64,000 nt of DNA, taken from NCBI RefSeq assembly GCF_900166655.1, contig NZ_FVZB01000005.1, forward strand, positions 124,001 through 188,000, given 5' to 3'. Of this stretch, positions 41,501 through 49,132 are shown piece after piece. Within the stretch, counting starts at the first letter, position 1; every line of letters starts with the position of its first letter. Under the pieces are notes generated by a model, which saw only the letters and a list, made by a program, of their open reading frames with translations, was not told the DNA's origin and searched no databases. The translations under genes were made by a program, and so were the position numbers. The stretch comes from Halobacillus hunanensis (lineage in GTDB: Bacteria; Bacillota; Bacilli; Bacillales; Halobacillaceae).

Positions 41501-41534
41501 AAAAAAGGCAAAAGGTGCTGCAACACCTTTTGCC
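41501..41534 (-). terminator. Terminator on the antisense strand of the SAM leader
   Basis: GGCAAAAGGTG and CACCTTTTGCC form a perfect 11-bp stem with a 6-nt loop. The T-run (six T) exists only on the minus strand, so it would stop transcripts running leftward, although no minus-strand gene is visible to its right. Confidence 0.72.
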
Positions 41535-41651
41535 GGACTGATCATTTAAGTCCTTCCCGCCTAAGGGAAATACGGACATTTACGACCATTATTCTTAATG
41601 TATCATGGCCGTATTGTGTCCGTCTACTTTAAGAGAGGAGACGGTTTAATT

Positions 41652-42740
41652 ATGGGAGATTTAAAATTTGCTTATTGGGTTCCAAATGTAAGTGGAGGGC
41701 TAGTGGTTTCAAAGCTGCCCCAGCAAACGGATTGGAGTTTTGAGGCGAATAAAAGATATGCTCAAATTGCTGAGGATTCGAACTATGATTTAGCTTTATT
41801 ACAGACGAGGTTTTTTGCAAGCTATGGAGCTGAAAACCAGCTTGAGGCAATTACATTAGCTTCAGCGCTGGCAGCTGTTACAGACCGTTTACAGCTGATT
41901 TCTGCGGTTCATCCTGGTTTATGGCATCCGGCCGTGTATGCGAAAATGTTGTCGACGCTGGACCAAATCAGCGAGGGGAGAGCCGCAGTTAATGTAGTGA
42001 GCGGTTGGTTTAAACAAGAATTCACTGGATTCGGTGAACCTTGGCTAGAGCATGATGAACGGTACCGCCGTTCAGAAGAATTTATTCGTGTGCTGCGTGA
42101 ATTCTGGACTAAAGAAAAAGCTGCGTTTAGCGGTGACTTTTACAAAATAAATGATGCACCATCCAAACCAAAACCTGTTCAAGGAGGGGAGCTCCCTATT
42201 TTCCAAGGGGGGAATTCTTCAGCAGCTAAACAGATGGCAGCGCGTGTTTCAGATTATTACTTTATGAATGGAAATACACTAGAAGGATTCAAAAAGCAAA
42301 TTGATGAGGTGCGTGAACTGGCACAACAAGAAGGACGCGAGGTGAAATTCGCTGCACATGGTTTTGCAATTGTGAGGGACTCTGAAGAGGAAGCCTATCA
42401 ACAGTTAAACGATATCGTTCATGCTGCAGATGAGGACGCTGTTGAGGGGTTTAAGCAATCTGTAAAAGAAGCGGGGCAATCCACACAGGACAAGCAAGGG
42501 ATGTGGGCTAATTCCAGTTATAAAGATCTGGTGCAATATAATGACGGCTTTAAGACGGGATTGATTGGTACCGCTGAACAGGTAGCGAATCAAATCATCG
42601 AGTTGAAGAAAATCGGAGTCGATCTGATTCTTACCGCACACTTTCATTATGAACAAGATCTTGAGCGCTTCGGAAAAGAAGTGATTCCGCTTGTAAAAGA
42701 GAAGGAAGCAAAGCTTAAAGCTGAAGGAGTTTTGGCATGA
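41652..42740 (+). CDS. sfnG: Dimethylsulfone monooxygenase-like flavin-dependent enzyme (SfnG type)
   Basis: A 362-residue bacterial-luciferase-fold (LLM class) monooxygenase. It shows KFAYWVPNVSGGLVVSKLPQQTDWSFEANKRYAQIAE, LLQTRFFASYGAENQLEAITLASALAAVTDRLQLISAVHPGLWHPAVYAKMLSTLDQISEGRAAVNVVSGWFKQEFTGFG, the FMN and active-site region of the SsuD/SfnG group. SfnG uses FMNH2 to oxidise dimethylsulfone to methanesulfinate, releasing usable sulfur further on. ATG 41652 follows AGAGAGGAG. The SAM riboswitch upstream and the FMN reductase overlapping by ATGA both support a sulfur-scavenging role; alkanesulfonate is the alternative substrate. Confidence 0.85.
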   Translation: MGDLKFAYWVPNVSGGLVVSKLPQQTDWSFEANKRYAQIAEDSNYDLALLQTRFFASYGAENQLEAITLASALAAVTDRLQLISAVHPGLWHPAVYAKMLSTLDQISEGRAAVNVVSGWFKQEFTGFGEPWLEHDERYRRSEEFIRVLREFWTKEKAAFSGDFYKINDAPSKPKPVQGGELPIFQGGNSSAAKQMAARVSDYYFMNGNTLEGFKKQIDEVRELAQQEGREVKFAAHGFAIVRDSEEEAYQQLNDIVHAADEDAVEGFKQSVKEAGQSTQDKQGMWANSSYKDLVQYNDGFKTGLIGTAEQVANQIIELKKIGVDLILTAHFHYEQDLERFGKEVIPLVKEKEAKLKAEGVLA

Positions 42741-43327
42741 AGGTTTTAGGCTTGTCAGGAAGTGTGACGTTGAGCTCGAAGACGTGGATTTCCGTTAAAC
42801 AAGCTATTGAAGCGGCTAAAGAAGCTCTTCCTGGTGCTGAAACAGAGATTGTGCATCTCGGTGAATACGATACGGTGCTATGTGATGGACGTGATCCCTC
42901 ATTATACGAAGGAGATACAAAAGCACTCATAGACTTAATTGTTGAAGCTGATGCACTGATCATTGGAACACCTGTCTATCGAGCTTCATTGACAGGGGCT
43001 TTGAAGAACGTCTTTGACATAATACCAAACGACTCGTTAAGAGGAAAGGCAATTGGTTTTATTGCGTCTGGAGGCAGCTATCACCATTATTTAGTGATTG
43101 ACCACCAGTTGAATCCGCTTGCTAATTATTTCCGAGCCCATGTTATACCAGGCGGAGTGTATGTTCATAATGGTCATTTTAGTGAAGGGGAACTGGTGGA
43201 TGAAGATGTCAAAAGCCGTTTATATCAATTAGGTAAAGCAACTGTTCAATTAACGGGTAACCTTCAAAATAAAGACTTTGAGATTCAACAGCCTTCAATT
43301 CCAAGGCGAAGACTGCACCAAACTTAA
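42737..43327 (+). CDS. NADPH-dependent FMN reductase, monooxygenase partner
   Basis: A 196-residue flavodoxin-fold reductase. LGLSGSVTLSSKTWISVKQ forms the phosphate loop, DALIIGTPVYRASLTGALKNVFDIIP the flavin contact region and GKAIGFIASGGSYHHYLVIDHQLNPLANYFRA the dimer region, as in SsuE/MsuE-type enzymes. It should supply FMNH2 to the monooxygenase encoded 4 nt upstream in overlap. The operon ends at a strong terminator directly after the stop. Confidence 0.9.
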   Translation: MKVLGLSGSVTLSSKTWISVKQAIEAAKEALPGAETEIVHLGEYDTVLCDGRDPSLYEGDTKALIDLIVEADALIIGTPVYRASLTGALKNVFDIIPNDSLRGKAIGFIASGGSYHHYLVIDHQLNPLANYFRAHVIPGGVYVHNGHFSEGELVDEDVKSRLYQLGKATVQLTGNLQNKDFEIQQPSIPRRRLHQT

Positions 43328-43364
43328 AAAAGAAGTGCTGGACTCATGCCAGCACTTCTTTTTT
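43325..43364. terminator. Bidirectional terminator
   Basis: AAAAAAGAAGTGCTGG and CCAGCACTTCTTTTTT form a perfect 16-bp stem around ACTCATG between the convergent FMN reductase and CxxCxGxG genes. Confidence 0.92.
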
Positions 43365-43541
43365 CTAATCTAAGATACGGTTTGTGTCATCTACATCGGC
43401 TGGCTGTCGATTAGCTACATTTGTACCCTGAGGCATGAATCCATCACCATTACAAATTTTACAAGTATAATGCCATTCTTCATCGTCCATAAGCAGTCCT
43501 CGACCGTCACACGCTAGACAAGCCTGATCTCTACTAGGCAC
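43365..43541 (-). CDS. Small CxxCxGxG zinc-finger protein, 58 residues
   Basis: GTG 43541 follows a strong AAGGAGGAG at 6 nt. The product carries CLACDGRG and CKICNGDG, two CxxCxGxG motifs spaced as in one zinc-binding unit of the DnaJ cysteine-rich domain, followed by a polar tail ending NRILD. This resembles stand-alone DnaJ-type zinc fingers such as anti-TRAP, which regulate by protein contact, but no family member can be named with certainty. It stands alone, divergent from the FNT channel gene. Confidence 0.75.
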   Translation of the reverse strand: MPSRDQACLACDGRGLLMDDEEWHYTCKICNGDGFMPQGTNVANRQPADVDDTNRILD

Positions 43542-43674
43542 AGGATCTCCTCCTTGATAAGGGTATTGTGATTAGTAATGTGCGCTTCTAGTCCCAAAAA
43601 TATACCCAAGAAGAGAAAATAGGTTATCCGTTTCGGGAAATCGGGTATAGCAGAAGAATTGGAGGGTGAGACCT

Positions 43675-44568
43675 ATGGCTAATGAAGATAAAAATGAACA
43701 GGATATTACATCTAGCGGGCCTGTAGATCGCCCAAGCCGTCAATTCTATATTCCATCCCAAATCATCGAAGAGTTTGGAGAAAAGGGAAGGGATCATTTA
43801 AATAAACCATTTAGCGGTCAATTTTTACTGGCTATGACGGCGGGTTCGTTTATGACATTCGGAGCTGTTTTTTCCATCCTATTAGCAGTAGGTGTGGAAA
43901 CGAAAGGGATCTATCACTTACTGTCCGGTTTAGGATTCGCAGCAGGTTATGCGATGGTTTTCATTTCAGGAGCCGTACTGTTCACGGAAATTAACGTTCT
44001 CCTGCCATCCTATTTGTTTAATAAAGCCAATCTTATGAAAAAGACCATCTATCGTTTCTGGGGCGCCACTTATATTGGCAACATTATTGGAGCTTTCTCA
44101 GTTGCGGTATTAATTCAAATGTCAGGATCGCTCGCACCAGAATTTTATTCAGAGCTTTCGGTGTATTTGGATCATAAAATGAAGTTTTTAGACCATGGCG
44201 TGAAAGGTTGGTTTGAAGTGGTTATATCAGGAATATTGGCCAACTGGCTTATCGGCATGGCAGCTTTTTTGACAACTGCAGCCCGGGATTTTACCGGTAA
44301 AGTTTTAGGAACTATGCTCCCGGTAGTCTTATTCGTTGCAGGTAATTTCCAGCACAGTGCTGCCAATATGGGATACTTTAGTATGGGGGTTCTGGCTTCG
44401 GATCAATATACGTGGTATCAATATATTCTCTTTAATCTTATTCCGGCAAGTATTGGCAACCTAATTGGCGGTGCCATACTGGTATCACTATTATTTTCAT
44501 ACGCCTACAAGGAAGATATCCAAACTTCTTTGGGACAAGGTAAACAAAAAAAGAAACAAAACCATTAA
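43675..44568 (+). CDS. Formate/nitrite transporter (FNT) family channel
   Basis: A 297-residue pentameric-channel subunit with six spans after a 40-residue hydrophilic N-terminus. FSGQFLLAMTAGSFMTFGAVFSILLAVGVETKGIYHLLSGLGFAAGYAMVFISGAVLFTEIN is the FNT first half; FVAGNFQHSAANMGYFSMGVL contains the central pore histidine of the family, and LIPASIGNLIGGAILVSLLFSYAY the last span. Substrate may be formate, nitrite, hydrosulfide or acetate. The frame opens at GTG 43666, but ATG 43675 after GGAGGGTG is preferred. It is monocistronic. Confidence 0.9.
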   Translation: MANEDKNEQDITSSGPVDRPSRQFYIPSQIIEEFGEKGRDHLNKPFSGQFLLAMTAGSFMTFGAVFSILLAVGVETKGIYHLLSGLGFAAGYAMVFISGAVLFTEINVLLPSYLFNKANLMKKTIYRFWGATYIGNIIGAFSVAVLIQMSGSLAPEFYSELSVYLDHKMKFLDHGVKGWFEVVISGILANWLIGMAAFLTTAARDFTGKVLGTMLPVVLFVAGNFQHSAANMGYFSMGVLASDQYTWYQYILFNLIPASIGNLIGGAILVSLLFSYAYKEDIQTSLGQGKQKKKQNH

Positions 44569-44587
44569 AGTAAAGTTTTTCATAAAC

Positions 44588-44866
44588 TGAGGCTAGGACA
44601 AAATTGAATAAAGCATCAAATAATCCGAACGATTCGTTCGGATTATTTGTGTGCTAAGAAAGGATTTCTGCTTCGCTCCGTCAAAACACTTTGCTTTCCG
44701 TGGGCGGCTGTTGAGCCTCCTTGTGCTGGCGCCCAAGGAGGTCTCACCTAGGCCTGTCCTCCTACAGTAGTCTACGTATTTTGACTACGCTAATGATCTG
44801 CATTTATACTATTCATCTTTTTATCGTTCGCTTTTGAAATCATTACTTTACTTATGTCTCAGATCT
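44588..44866. repeat. About 280-bp intergenic repeat, family C, copy 2
   Basis: The unit begins TGAGGCTAGGACAAAATTGA and ends TTACTTATGTCTCAGATCTT. It contains AATCCGAAC..GTTCGGATTATTTGTGTG, then AAACACTTTGCTTTCCGTGGGC, a hairpin with TTGTGCTGGCGCCCAAGGAGG, TCTACGTATTTTGAC and TTACTTATGTC. Copy 1 at 33329 shares the ends and several internal blocks. This type of noncoding repeat, with GCTTTCCGTGGGC, is widespread in Bacillaceae intergenic regions. Confidence 0.78.
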
Positions 44867-44886
44867 TATGGTTTGATTGAGAATGG

Positions 44887-46350
44887 TTAAGCCTTTTGTG
44901 GAACTTGTAAACCTAAACCTTGTGCTACCCGAGTTCCGTATTCAGGGTCTGCTTTGTAGAAATGTTCAATCTGGCGAAGTTTCACTTCATCTCTTTCTAC
45001 AGGCTTCATGGAATCAACAATGTTTTGAACGAGACGAGTTTGTTCATCTTCACTGAGTAAACGGTAAAGGTCTCCGGCCTGAGTGTAATGGTCATCATGG
45101 TCATAACTCACACTGTCCGCAAGTCCAGAAACCTCATAGGCAGCTTGTTTGTTTTCAGGTTGTTCAGCAGGCCCTCCGAGGCTGTTTGGTTCATAATTCG
45201 GAGCACCGCCTCCGTTGCCATCAAAACGCATAAAGCCATCTCGCTGATAATTGTGTACCTGAGCTCTCGGCCGGTTAACAGGAAGTGCTTCATGGTTTGC
45301 TCCAACACGATAGCGGTGTGCATCAGAGTAAGCAAACAGTCGGCCTTGCAGCATTTTGTCAGGAGAGACATCAATTCCAGGTACCAGTGCACCAGGTGAA
45401 AGAGTTGCCTGTTCTACTTCTGCAAAGTAATTCTCCGGATTCTGATCAAGAACCATACGCCCCACCTCAATAAGAGGATAATCTTTTTGTGACCATACTT
45501 TCGTTACATCAAATGGGTCAAAGCGATACGTGTTTGCATCCTCAATCGGCATAATTTGTACATATAACTTCCATGCAGGATAGTCGCCATTTTCAATTGC
45601 TGCATACAAGTCTTGTGTATGGAAATCAGGATTTTCCCCAGCTAGACGTGTGCCAGTAGCTTCGTCCATATTTTTTACTCCTTGTTCTGTTCTGAAGTGG
45701 TATTTTACCCAAACAGAATCGCCATCAGCATTTGTCCATTTGAACGTATGGCTGCTGTAACCATGCATATGTCTATACGTAGCTGGAATGCCACGGTCAG
45801 AATGAAGAACCGTCACCTGGTGCAGCGATTCCGGTGAAAGCGAGAAGAAATCCCAGACTGCATTTGGGTCTTTCAGGTTCGTAGCTGGGTTCCTTTTTTG
45901 TGTGTGAATAAAGTCCGGGAATTTAATAGCATCTCTTAGGAAAAAGACTGGTGTATTGTTCCCGACCATGTCGTAGTTGCCGTCTTCTGTATAAAACTTT
46001 AATGCAAATCCGCGAGGGTCACGTACGGAATCGGCAGAGCCTTTCTCACCGGCAACTGTTGAAAATCGTGCAAACATCGGAGTGCGTTTGCCGACCTCGT
46101 CCAAAAACTTGGCCTTCGTGTGAGCAGTTACATCATTGGTCACTTCAAAATACCCGTGAGCTCCTGCACCTTTTGCATGGACAACGCGTTCAGGAACACG
46201 TTCGCGGTTAAAGTGAGCCAGTTTTTCTAATAAATGTACATCTTGTATTAAAGTGGGTCCTCTTGACCCAGCTGTGATGGAGTTCTGGTTGTCACCGACT
46301 GGTGAGCCGGCGTTGTTTGTTAAATGTGGTTTACGATTATGATCTGTCAT
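44887..46350 (-). CDS. katA: Monofunctional heme catalase
   Basis: A 487-residue small-subunit catalase that breaks hydrogen peroxide to water and oxygen. The distal signature [20 protein letters not shown] contains the active His, [22 protein letters not shown] holds the conserved distal Asn region (GNN..FFLRDA), and [14 protein letters not shown] is the proximal heme motif with Tyr ligand. Length fits clade 3 catalases of Bacillus. ATG 46350 follows AAAGGGG. The PerR box upstream implies induction by peroxide. Confidence 0.96.
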   Translation of the reverse strand: MTDHNRKPHLTNNAGSPVGDNQNSITAGSRGPTLIQDVHLLEKLAHFNRERVPERVVHAKGAGAHGYFEVTNDVTAHTKAKFLDEVGKRTPMFARFSTVAGEKGSADSVRDPRGFALKFYTEDGNYDMVGNNTPVFFLRDAIKFPDFIHTQKRNPATNLKDPNAVWDFFSLSPESLHQVTVLHSDRGIPATYRHMHGYSSHTFKWTNADGDSVWVKYHFRTEQGVKNMDEATGTRLAGENPDFHTQDLYAAIENGDYPAWKLYVQIMPIEDANTYRFDPFDVTKVWSQKDYPLIEVGRMVLDQNPENYFAEVEQATLSPGALVPGIDVSPDKMLQGRLFAYSDAHRYRVGANHEALPVNRPRAQVHNYQRDGFMRFDGNGGGAPNYEPNSLGGPAEQPENKQAAYEVSGLADSVSYDHDDHYTQAGDLYRLLSEDEQTRLVQNIVDSMKPVERDEVKLRQIEHFYKADPEYGTRVAQGLGLQVPQKA

Positions 46351-46421
46351 TATTTCGGTCCCCTTTCAACATTTGCTACACTAATTATTATAATGTAAAT
46401 TTAGTAAAAATCAATATTTAT

Positions 46422-46436
46422 TTATAATAATTTTAA
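46422..46436. promoter_or_regulatory. PerR box upstream of catalase
   Basis: TTATAATAATTTTAA matches the PerR consensus TTATAATNATTATAA at all but one fixed position, 72 nt upstream of katA. A second, weaker AT-rich dyad (TAATTATTATAAT) is at 46382-46394. Confidence 0.82.
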
Positions 46437-46598
46437 ATAGAGTGATGGGCGAATTGGTGAAGGTGCTTTGTGGAAGGTTTTTAAAAGTTATGTGGAAAAA
46501 ATTGATAAATATCTTAACTCTGCAATGTGTATTGACTATCAATTAGTCTTGTATATTTTCAATTGTACATAATGTTATTCATAAGAAAAACAAAGTGC

Positions 46599-47069
46599 TT
46601 ATTCAAATAATAAAACTTCCGGGTCCTTGTTATAAGTATGAACAAGCATAGCATGAAGTTGTCCGCGATGGTGGTACATATGCGCGATAATTTCAAGAAG
46701 CCACTCAAAACGTGTGTAGGCAACTCCCCACCAGGAAGTCGTTTGTGTGAATAAGTCTTTTTCTGAGTAGCTATCAAATTGCTCTTTTAGTAATGAGAAA
46801 TGTTCATATAAAGCATCTGATATTTCGCTCTTTGTCGTTAATGTAATAGAACTGTACAAGATAATCATGTCTTCCTCGGAAGATTCCTCCAGTACTTTAC
46901 CATCGGCGAAGGGGATCATAGCTAAATGTGCAAGGGTTTCACCAATTGAGAACTTACCCTGCGTAGGTCGAAACGCCAAATCTTCTTCTGATAACTGACC
47001 AATAATTTCAGAAAGGGAAGCAATGACAACTTCTAATTGATGAAAAGCATTATGGCAATATATATTCAT
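46599..47069 (-). CDS. DinB family protein (second in window)
   Basis: A 156-residue four-helix DinB-fold protein. It shows HNAFHQLEVVIASLSEIIGQLSEEDLAFRPTQGKFSIGETLAHLAMIPFADG and the C-terminal metal motif IIAHMYHHRGQLHAMLVH. These provide the three histidines of the family. It differs clearly from the DinB protein at 18764. Possible roles are thiol-dependent transfer or isomerisation; the substrate is unknown. The start ATG 47069 lies behind AAGGGG. Confidence 0.84.
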   Translation of the reverse strand: MNIYCHNAFHQLEVVIASLSEIIGQLSEEDLAFRPTQGKFSIGETLAHLAMIPFADGKVLEESSEEDMIILYSSITLTTKSEISDALYEHFSLLKEQFDSYSEKDLFTQTTSWWGVAYTRFEWLLEIIAHMYHHRGQLHAMLVHTYNKDPEVLLFE

Positions 47070-47154
47070 GGGAGAACCCCTTTTAATAGATGGTGGTAAA
47101 TTTATATTTCTATATGTGCCTGGTAAATTCCTGTCTTATTGTAAAAATATTCAT

Positions 47155-47187
47155 TAAAAAGAGGCTGCCGATTGCTCGGTCAGCCTC
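47155..47187 (-). terminator. Terminator of the receptor-pheromone operon
   Basis: On the minus strand GAGGCTGACCGA and TCGGCAGCCTC pair around GCAA, followed by TTTTTAAT, 13 nt after the precursor stop. Confidence 0.88.
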
Positions 47188-47199
47188 GCTCTAATGGTA

Positions 47200-47412
47200 T
47201 TAACCCATACCAGGATCACCAGGGTCTACATATGATGGTCCCTCCGTCGCGGTAAGTTCACTAGAACCCATTCCTGGGTCACCTGGATCTACTGCTAACT
47301 CGATCGATCCCATACCAGGATCACCGGGATCATATACGAAAGCACTGTAACCTGTACCGAAAGCACCCAATAAAACCAACGTTAAAAATGAAACAGAAAG
47401 TATCTTTTTCAT
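47200..47412 (-). CDS. Secreted peptide-pheromone precursor with three DPGDPGMG repeats
   Basis: A 70-residue protein encoded 4 nt after the AimR-like receptor. Residues 1-24 form a Sec signal peptide: Lys-Lys, a hydrophobic core (ILSVSFLTLVLLGAF), and a likely cleavage after YSA. The rest contains DPGDPGMG three times, at residues 28-35, 42-49 and 63-70, the last copy being the exact C-terminus, as in other RRNPP pheromone precursors. Spacers are SIELAV and SSELTATEGPSYV. All base differences among the three repeat-coding segments are synonymous. ATG 47412 is chosen for AGGAGG at 9 nt; the site overlaps the receptor stop, implying coupled translation. The mature form may be the octapeptide or its C-terminal GDPGMG. 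Confidence 0.83.
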   Translation of the reverse strand: MKKILSVSFLTLVLLGAFGTGYSAFVYDPGDPGMGSIELAVDPGDPGMGSSELTATEGPSYVDPGDPGMG

Positions 47413-47416
47413 AAAG

Positions 47417-48454
47417 TTATTCCTCCTGATTGGTGTGATGGATTCGCTCCAAATAGTAAAGAGGCAATTGGGCAAAAAAATGATCGCCGTATTCCTGAAT
47501 GAACCTATTATGGGCTCGCTTTAGCATTATTCGATCTTCCCTTGCCAGGCCTAAATAGCTTTCTTGGAACGGTGTTAATACAGATAGCTTTGAAAGAATG
47601 GACTCTGCCGTGTTTCGATCATTATTAGCAATAGCTAAATGAGCTGTCTCAACTGGGTCAGGCGTTGTAATGTTTAGTGTTCTTTTGTGAAAAGCTGAGA
47701 TAAAAGGGATCGTATAATTTTGAATCGATGTAATAACCTTATTTAGTTGATTTTCGCGGGCAATGCTAAGTCCTGCATAAGCATAGCCGATTGATAAATC
47801 GTAATCTTCGTAGAGATGGCATAGCGCCAAGTTGTGGTTCATTCCACTTTGTTTCCGTGGTGAAAGGTCTGTGTTAAGAACTTTATAAATATACTTTTTA
47901 GCTAAAAGAATGTTATTAGTCTTCCAATAATGCTGAAAAAGTAGTTCATCAAATCTCAATTTCATATAGTAGTAGAATAAAGGTTCATTAACGTGCAAGA
48001 GGGCGTCATAGCACTCATCTACATATTTATCTAATCCTGTGTACTGTTTACTATCATAGTAAGCATAGACTAAGGTGAATAAATGAAGACATCTCAAGGA
48101 TGGGTGACTGAAGGAAAGTGTCTGCAACCATTCTAAATCTTCATTAGTCAAGGGCTTTGAGTAACGAGTTAATAGAATTTGATATAACAAAGGGACTTCA
48201 GAATTATCCTGAGTAGTAGAGAGAGCTTCATCCAATTCCTGGAAAAAGTCGTTCATATAGAGAAATTCATAACTTGCCAGCTTGTCTTCTGTCTTAACAT
48301 GCGCGCTTGAAAGACAATAGTTCTTCGTAGCTTCAGCAGCTTCTTTACTCGAAGTGTGTCTAAGCTGATCATGATAGACTTGGTAAATTGTCGACACTTC
48401 GTTCATATGGGCTTGGCTTAATCTACTAGGTTCAATAACCTTATGACTTACCAT
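47417..48454 (-). CDS. AimR-like RRNPP peptide receptor, no evident N-terminal HTH
   Basis: A 345-residue helical-repeat protein. Its C-terminal FFAQLPLYYLERIH closely resembles the end of phage SPbeta AimR (FFIKLPLLELEKM), and ATKNYCLSSAHVKTEDKLASYEF resembles the AimR segment KDYCLNLDVKTKAARSALEY. TPR-like helices fill residues 60-330 (HLFTLVYAYYDSKQYTG, MNHNLALCHLYEDYDLSIGYAYAGLSIARENQLNKVITSI). AimR proteins are about 386 residues with an N-terminal DNA-binding HTH; here the first 45 residues lack one and no HTH frame is found upstream. ATG 48454 lies behind GAGGG. Binding of the downstream peptide is inferred from family and gene order. Confidence 0.82.
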   Translation of the reverse strand: MVSHKVIEPSRLSQAHMNEVSTIYQVYHDQLRHTSSKEAAEATKNYCLSSAHVKTEDKLASYEFLYMNDFFQELDEALSTTQDNSEVPLLYQILLTRYSKPLTNEDLEWLQTLSFSHPSLRCLHLFTLVYAYYDSKQYTGLDKYVDECYDALLHVNEPLFYYYMKLRFDELLFQHYWKTNNILLAKKYIYKVLNTDLSPRKQSGMNHNLALCHLYEDYDLSIGYAYAGLSIARENQLNKVITSIQNYTIPFISAFHKRTLNITTPDPVETAHLAIANNDRNTAESILSKLSVLTPFQESYLGLAREDRIMLKRAHNRFIQEYGDHFFAQLPLYYLERIHHTNQEE

Positions 48455-48577
48455 GATAATCCCTCAACCTTTCTCTACTATAGGTTTAGTATAAAACTAT
48501 TATTTACCATTACAAGTGATTTGACAATACAACAGAAAACTTCCTAATAAACGACAATATTCCCTGGGAAATAAGGA

Positions 48578-48608
48578 TTGACTCTAACGTAACGTTAAAG
48601 ATAACTGT
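48578..48608 (+). promoter_or_regulatory. MerR-type promoter/operator without a visible regulon gene
   Basis: TTGACT at 48578-48583 is followed by the exact dyad TAACGTAACGTTA (48585-48597) inside the spacer, and a weak -10 (AACTGT) at the 19-nt spacing typical of MerR-activated promoters. It points away from the receptor gene. No gene with a MerR regulator is in the window. Confidence 0.5.
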
Positions 48609-48724
48609 AAATTGGAATAGATTTTTGTTGGAGAAAAAATCAGAATGAAGTCGAATGGCTGCTGCGTTCATATAGACTATAGTTTATAGCAAAAATATAA
48701 TTCCCGCTATAAAGGGGTTTTTTG
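48609..48724 (+). other. Short orphan transcription unit or leader-peptide remnant
   Basis: After the MerR-type promoter a 14-codon frame starts at ATG 48644 behind TTGGAG and encodes MKSNGCCVHIDYSL. It ends in a hairpin TTTATAGC/GCTATAAA (48683-48713) followed by GGGG and TTTTTT. This could be a small RNA, a leader peptide or the remains of a deleted gene. The rest of 48725-48861 shows nothing recognisable. Confidence 0.35.
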
Positions 48725-48861
48725 TTTAGTCATAAATGAATATTTGCGTGTTTTTAAGAACATGTCGAATGTTTATTCGACAAAAAATAAGCACCCATTT
48801 CCTCTAAATGGGCACCTGTGTATCTAAATTAATTTATAAGGTGGAAAACAGGGGATCAATG

Positions 48862-49005
48862 CTAACAGACTAACCCGTTACGCCTTTTAATGTACCCAAG
48901 TTTTATGATGTTAGAACCGCTCTCGTACATGTGTAATTCATCTGTGTTTCTGTCCTTAGTCCAACGTACGTCTAAAAGGGAAAGATTGTTCTTTCCTCCA
49001 TCGAT
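48862..49005 (-). CDS. Possible 47-residue protein starting at ATC
   Basis: A minus-strand frame of 47 codons is preceded by a full-strength AGGAGGTGA placed 6 nt before ATC at 49005. If ATC acts as start, the product reads MDGGKNNLSLLDVRWTKDRN onward, with ESGSNIIKLGYIKRRNGLVC at the end, which looks protein-like. A TATATT -10-like box lies upstream. ATC is a very rare start codon, so this may equally be a gene inactivated by ATG to ATC change. No family is recognised. Confidence 0.4.
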   Translation of the reverse strand: MDGGKNNLSLLDVRWTKDRNTDELHMYESGSNIIKLGYIKRRNGLVC

Positions 49006-49132
49006 AAAGCGTCACCTCCTATCAACAGTTTTAATATATACTAATAATAACGCTTTCATAAACTGCGGTAAATGATTTAATTTCAGGCTGGACGGGAATA
49101 GAAATATAGATTAGAAGGAGGTCGAGTTAAGA

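Noticed and set aside
47200-47331. DPGDPGMG repeats as a calcium-binding or collagen-like structural motif
   Set aside because: The copies are few, separated by unlike spacers, end exactly at the C-terminus, and sit next to an AimR-like receptor, which fits a pheromone precursor better.
47200-48454. Receptor and precursor as part of a prophage
   Set aside because: Neighbours are a DinB-fold protein, catalase and metabolic genes; no integrase, structural or replication phage genes were seen in the window.
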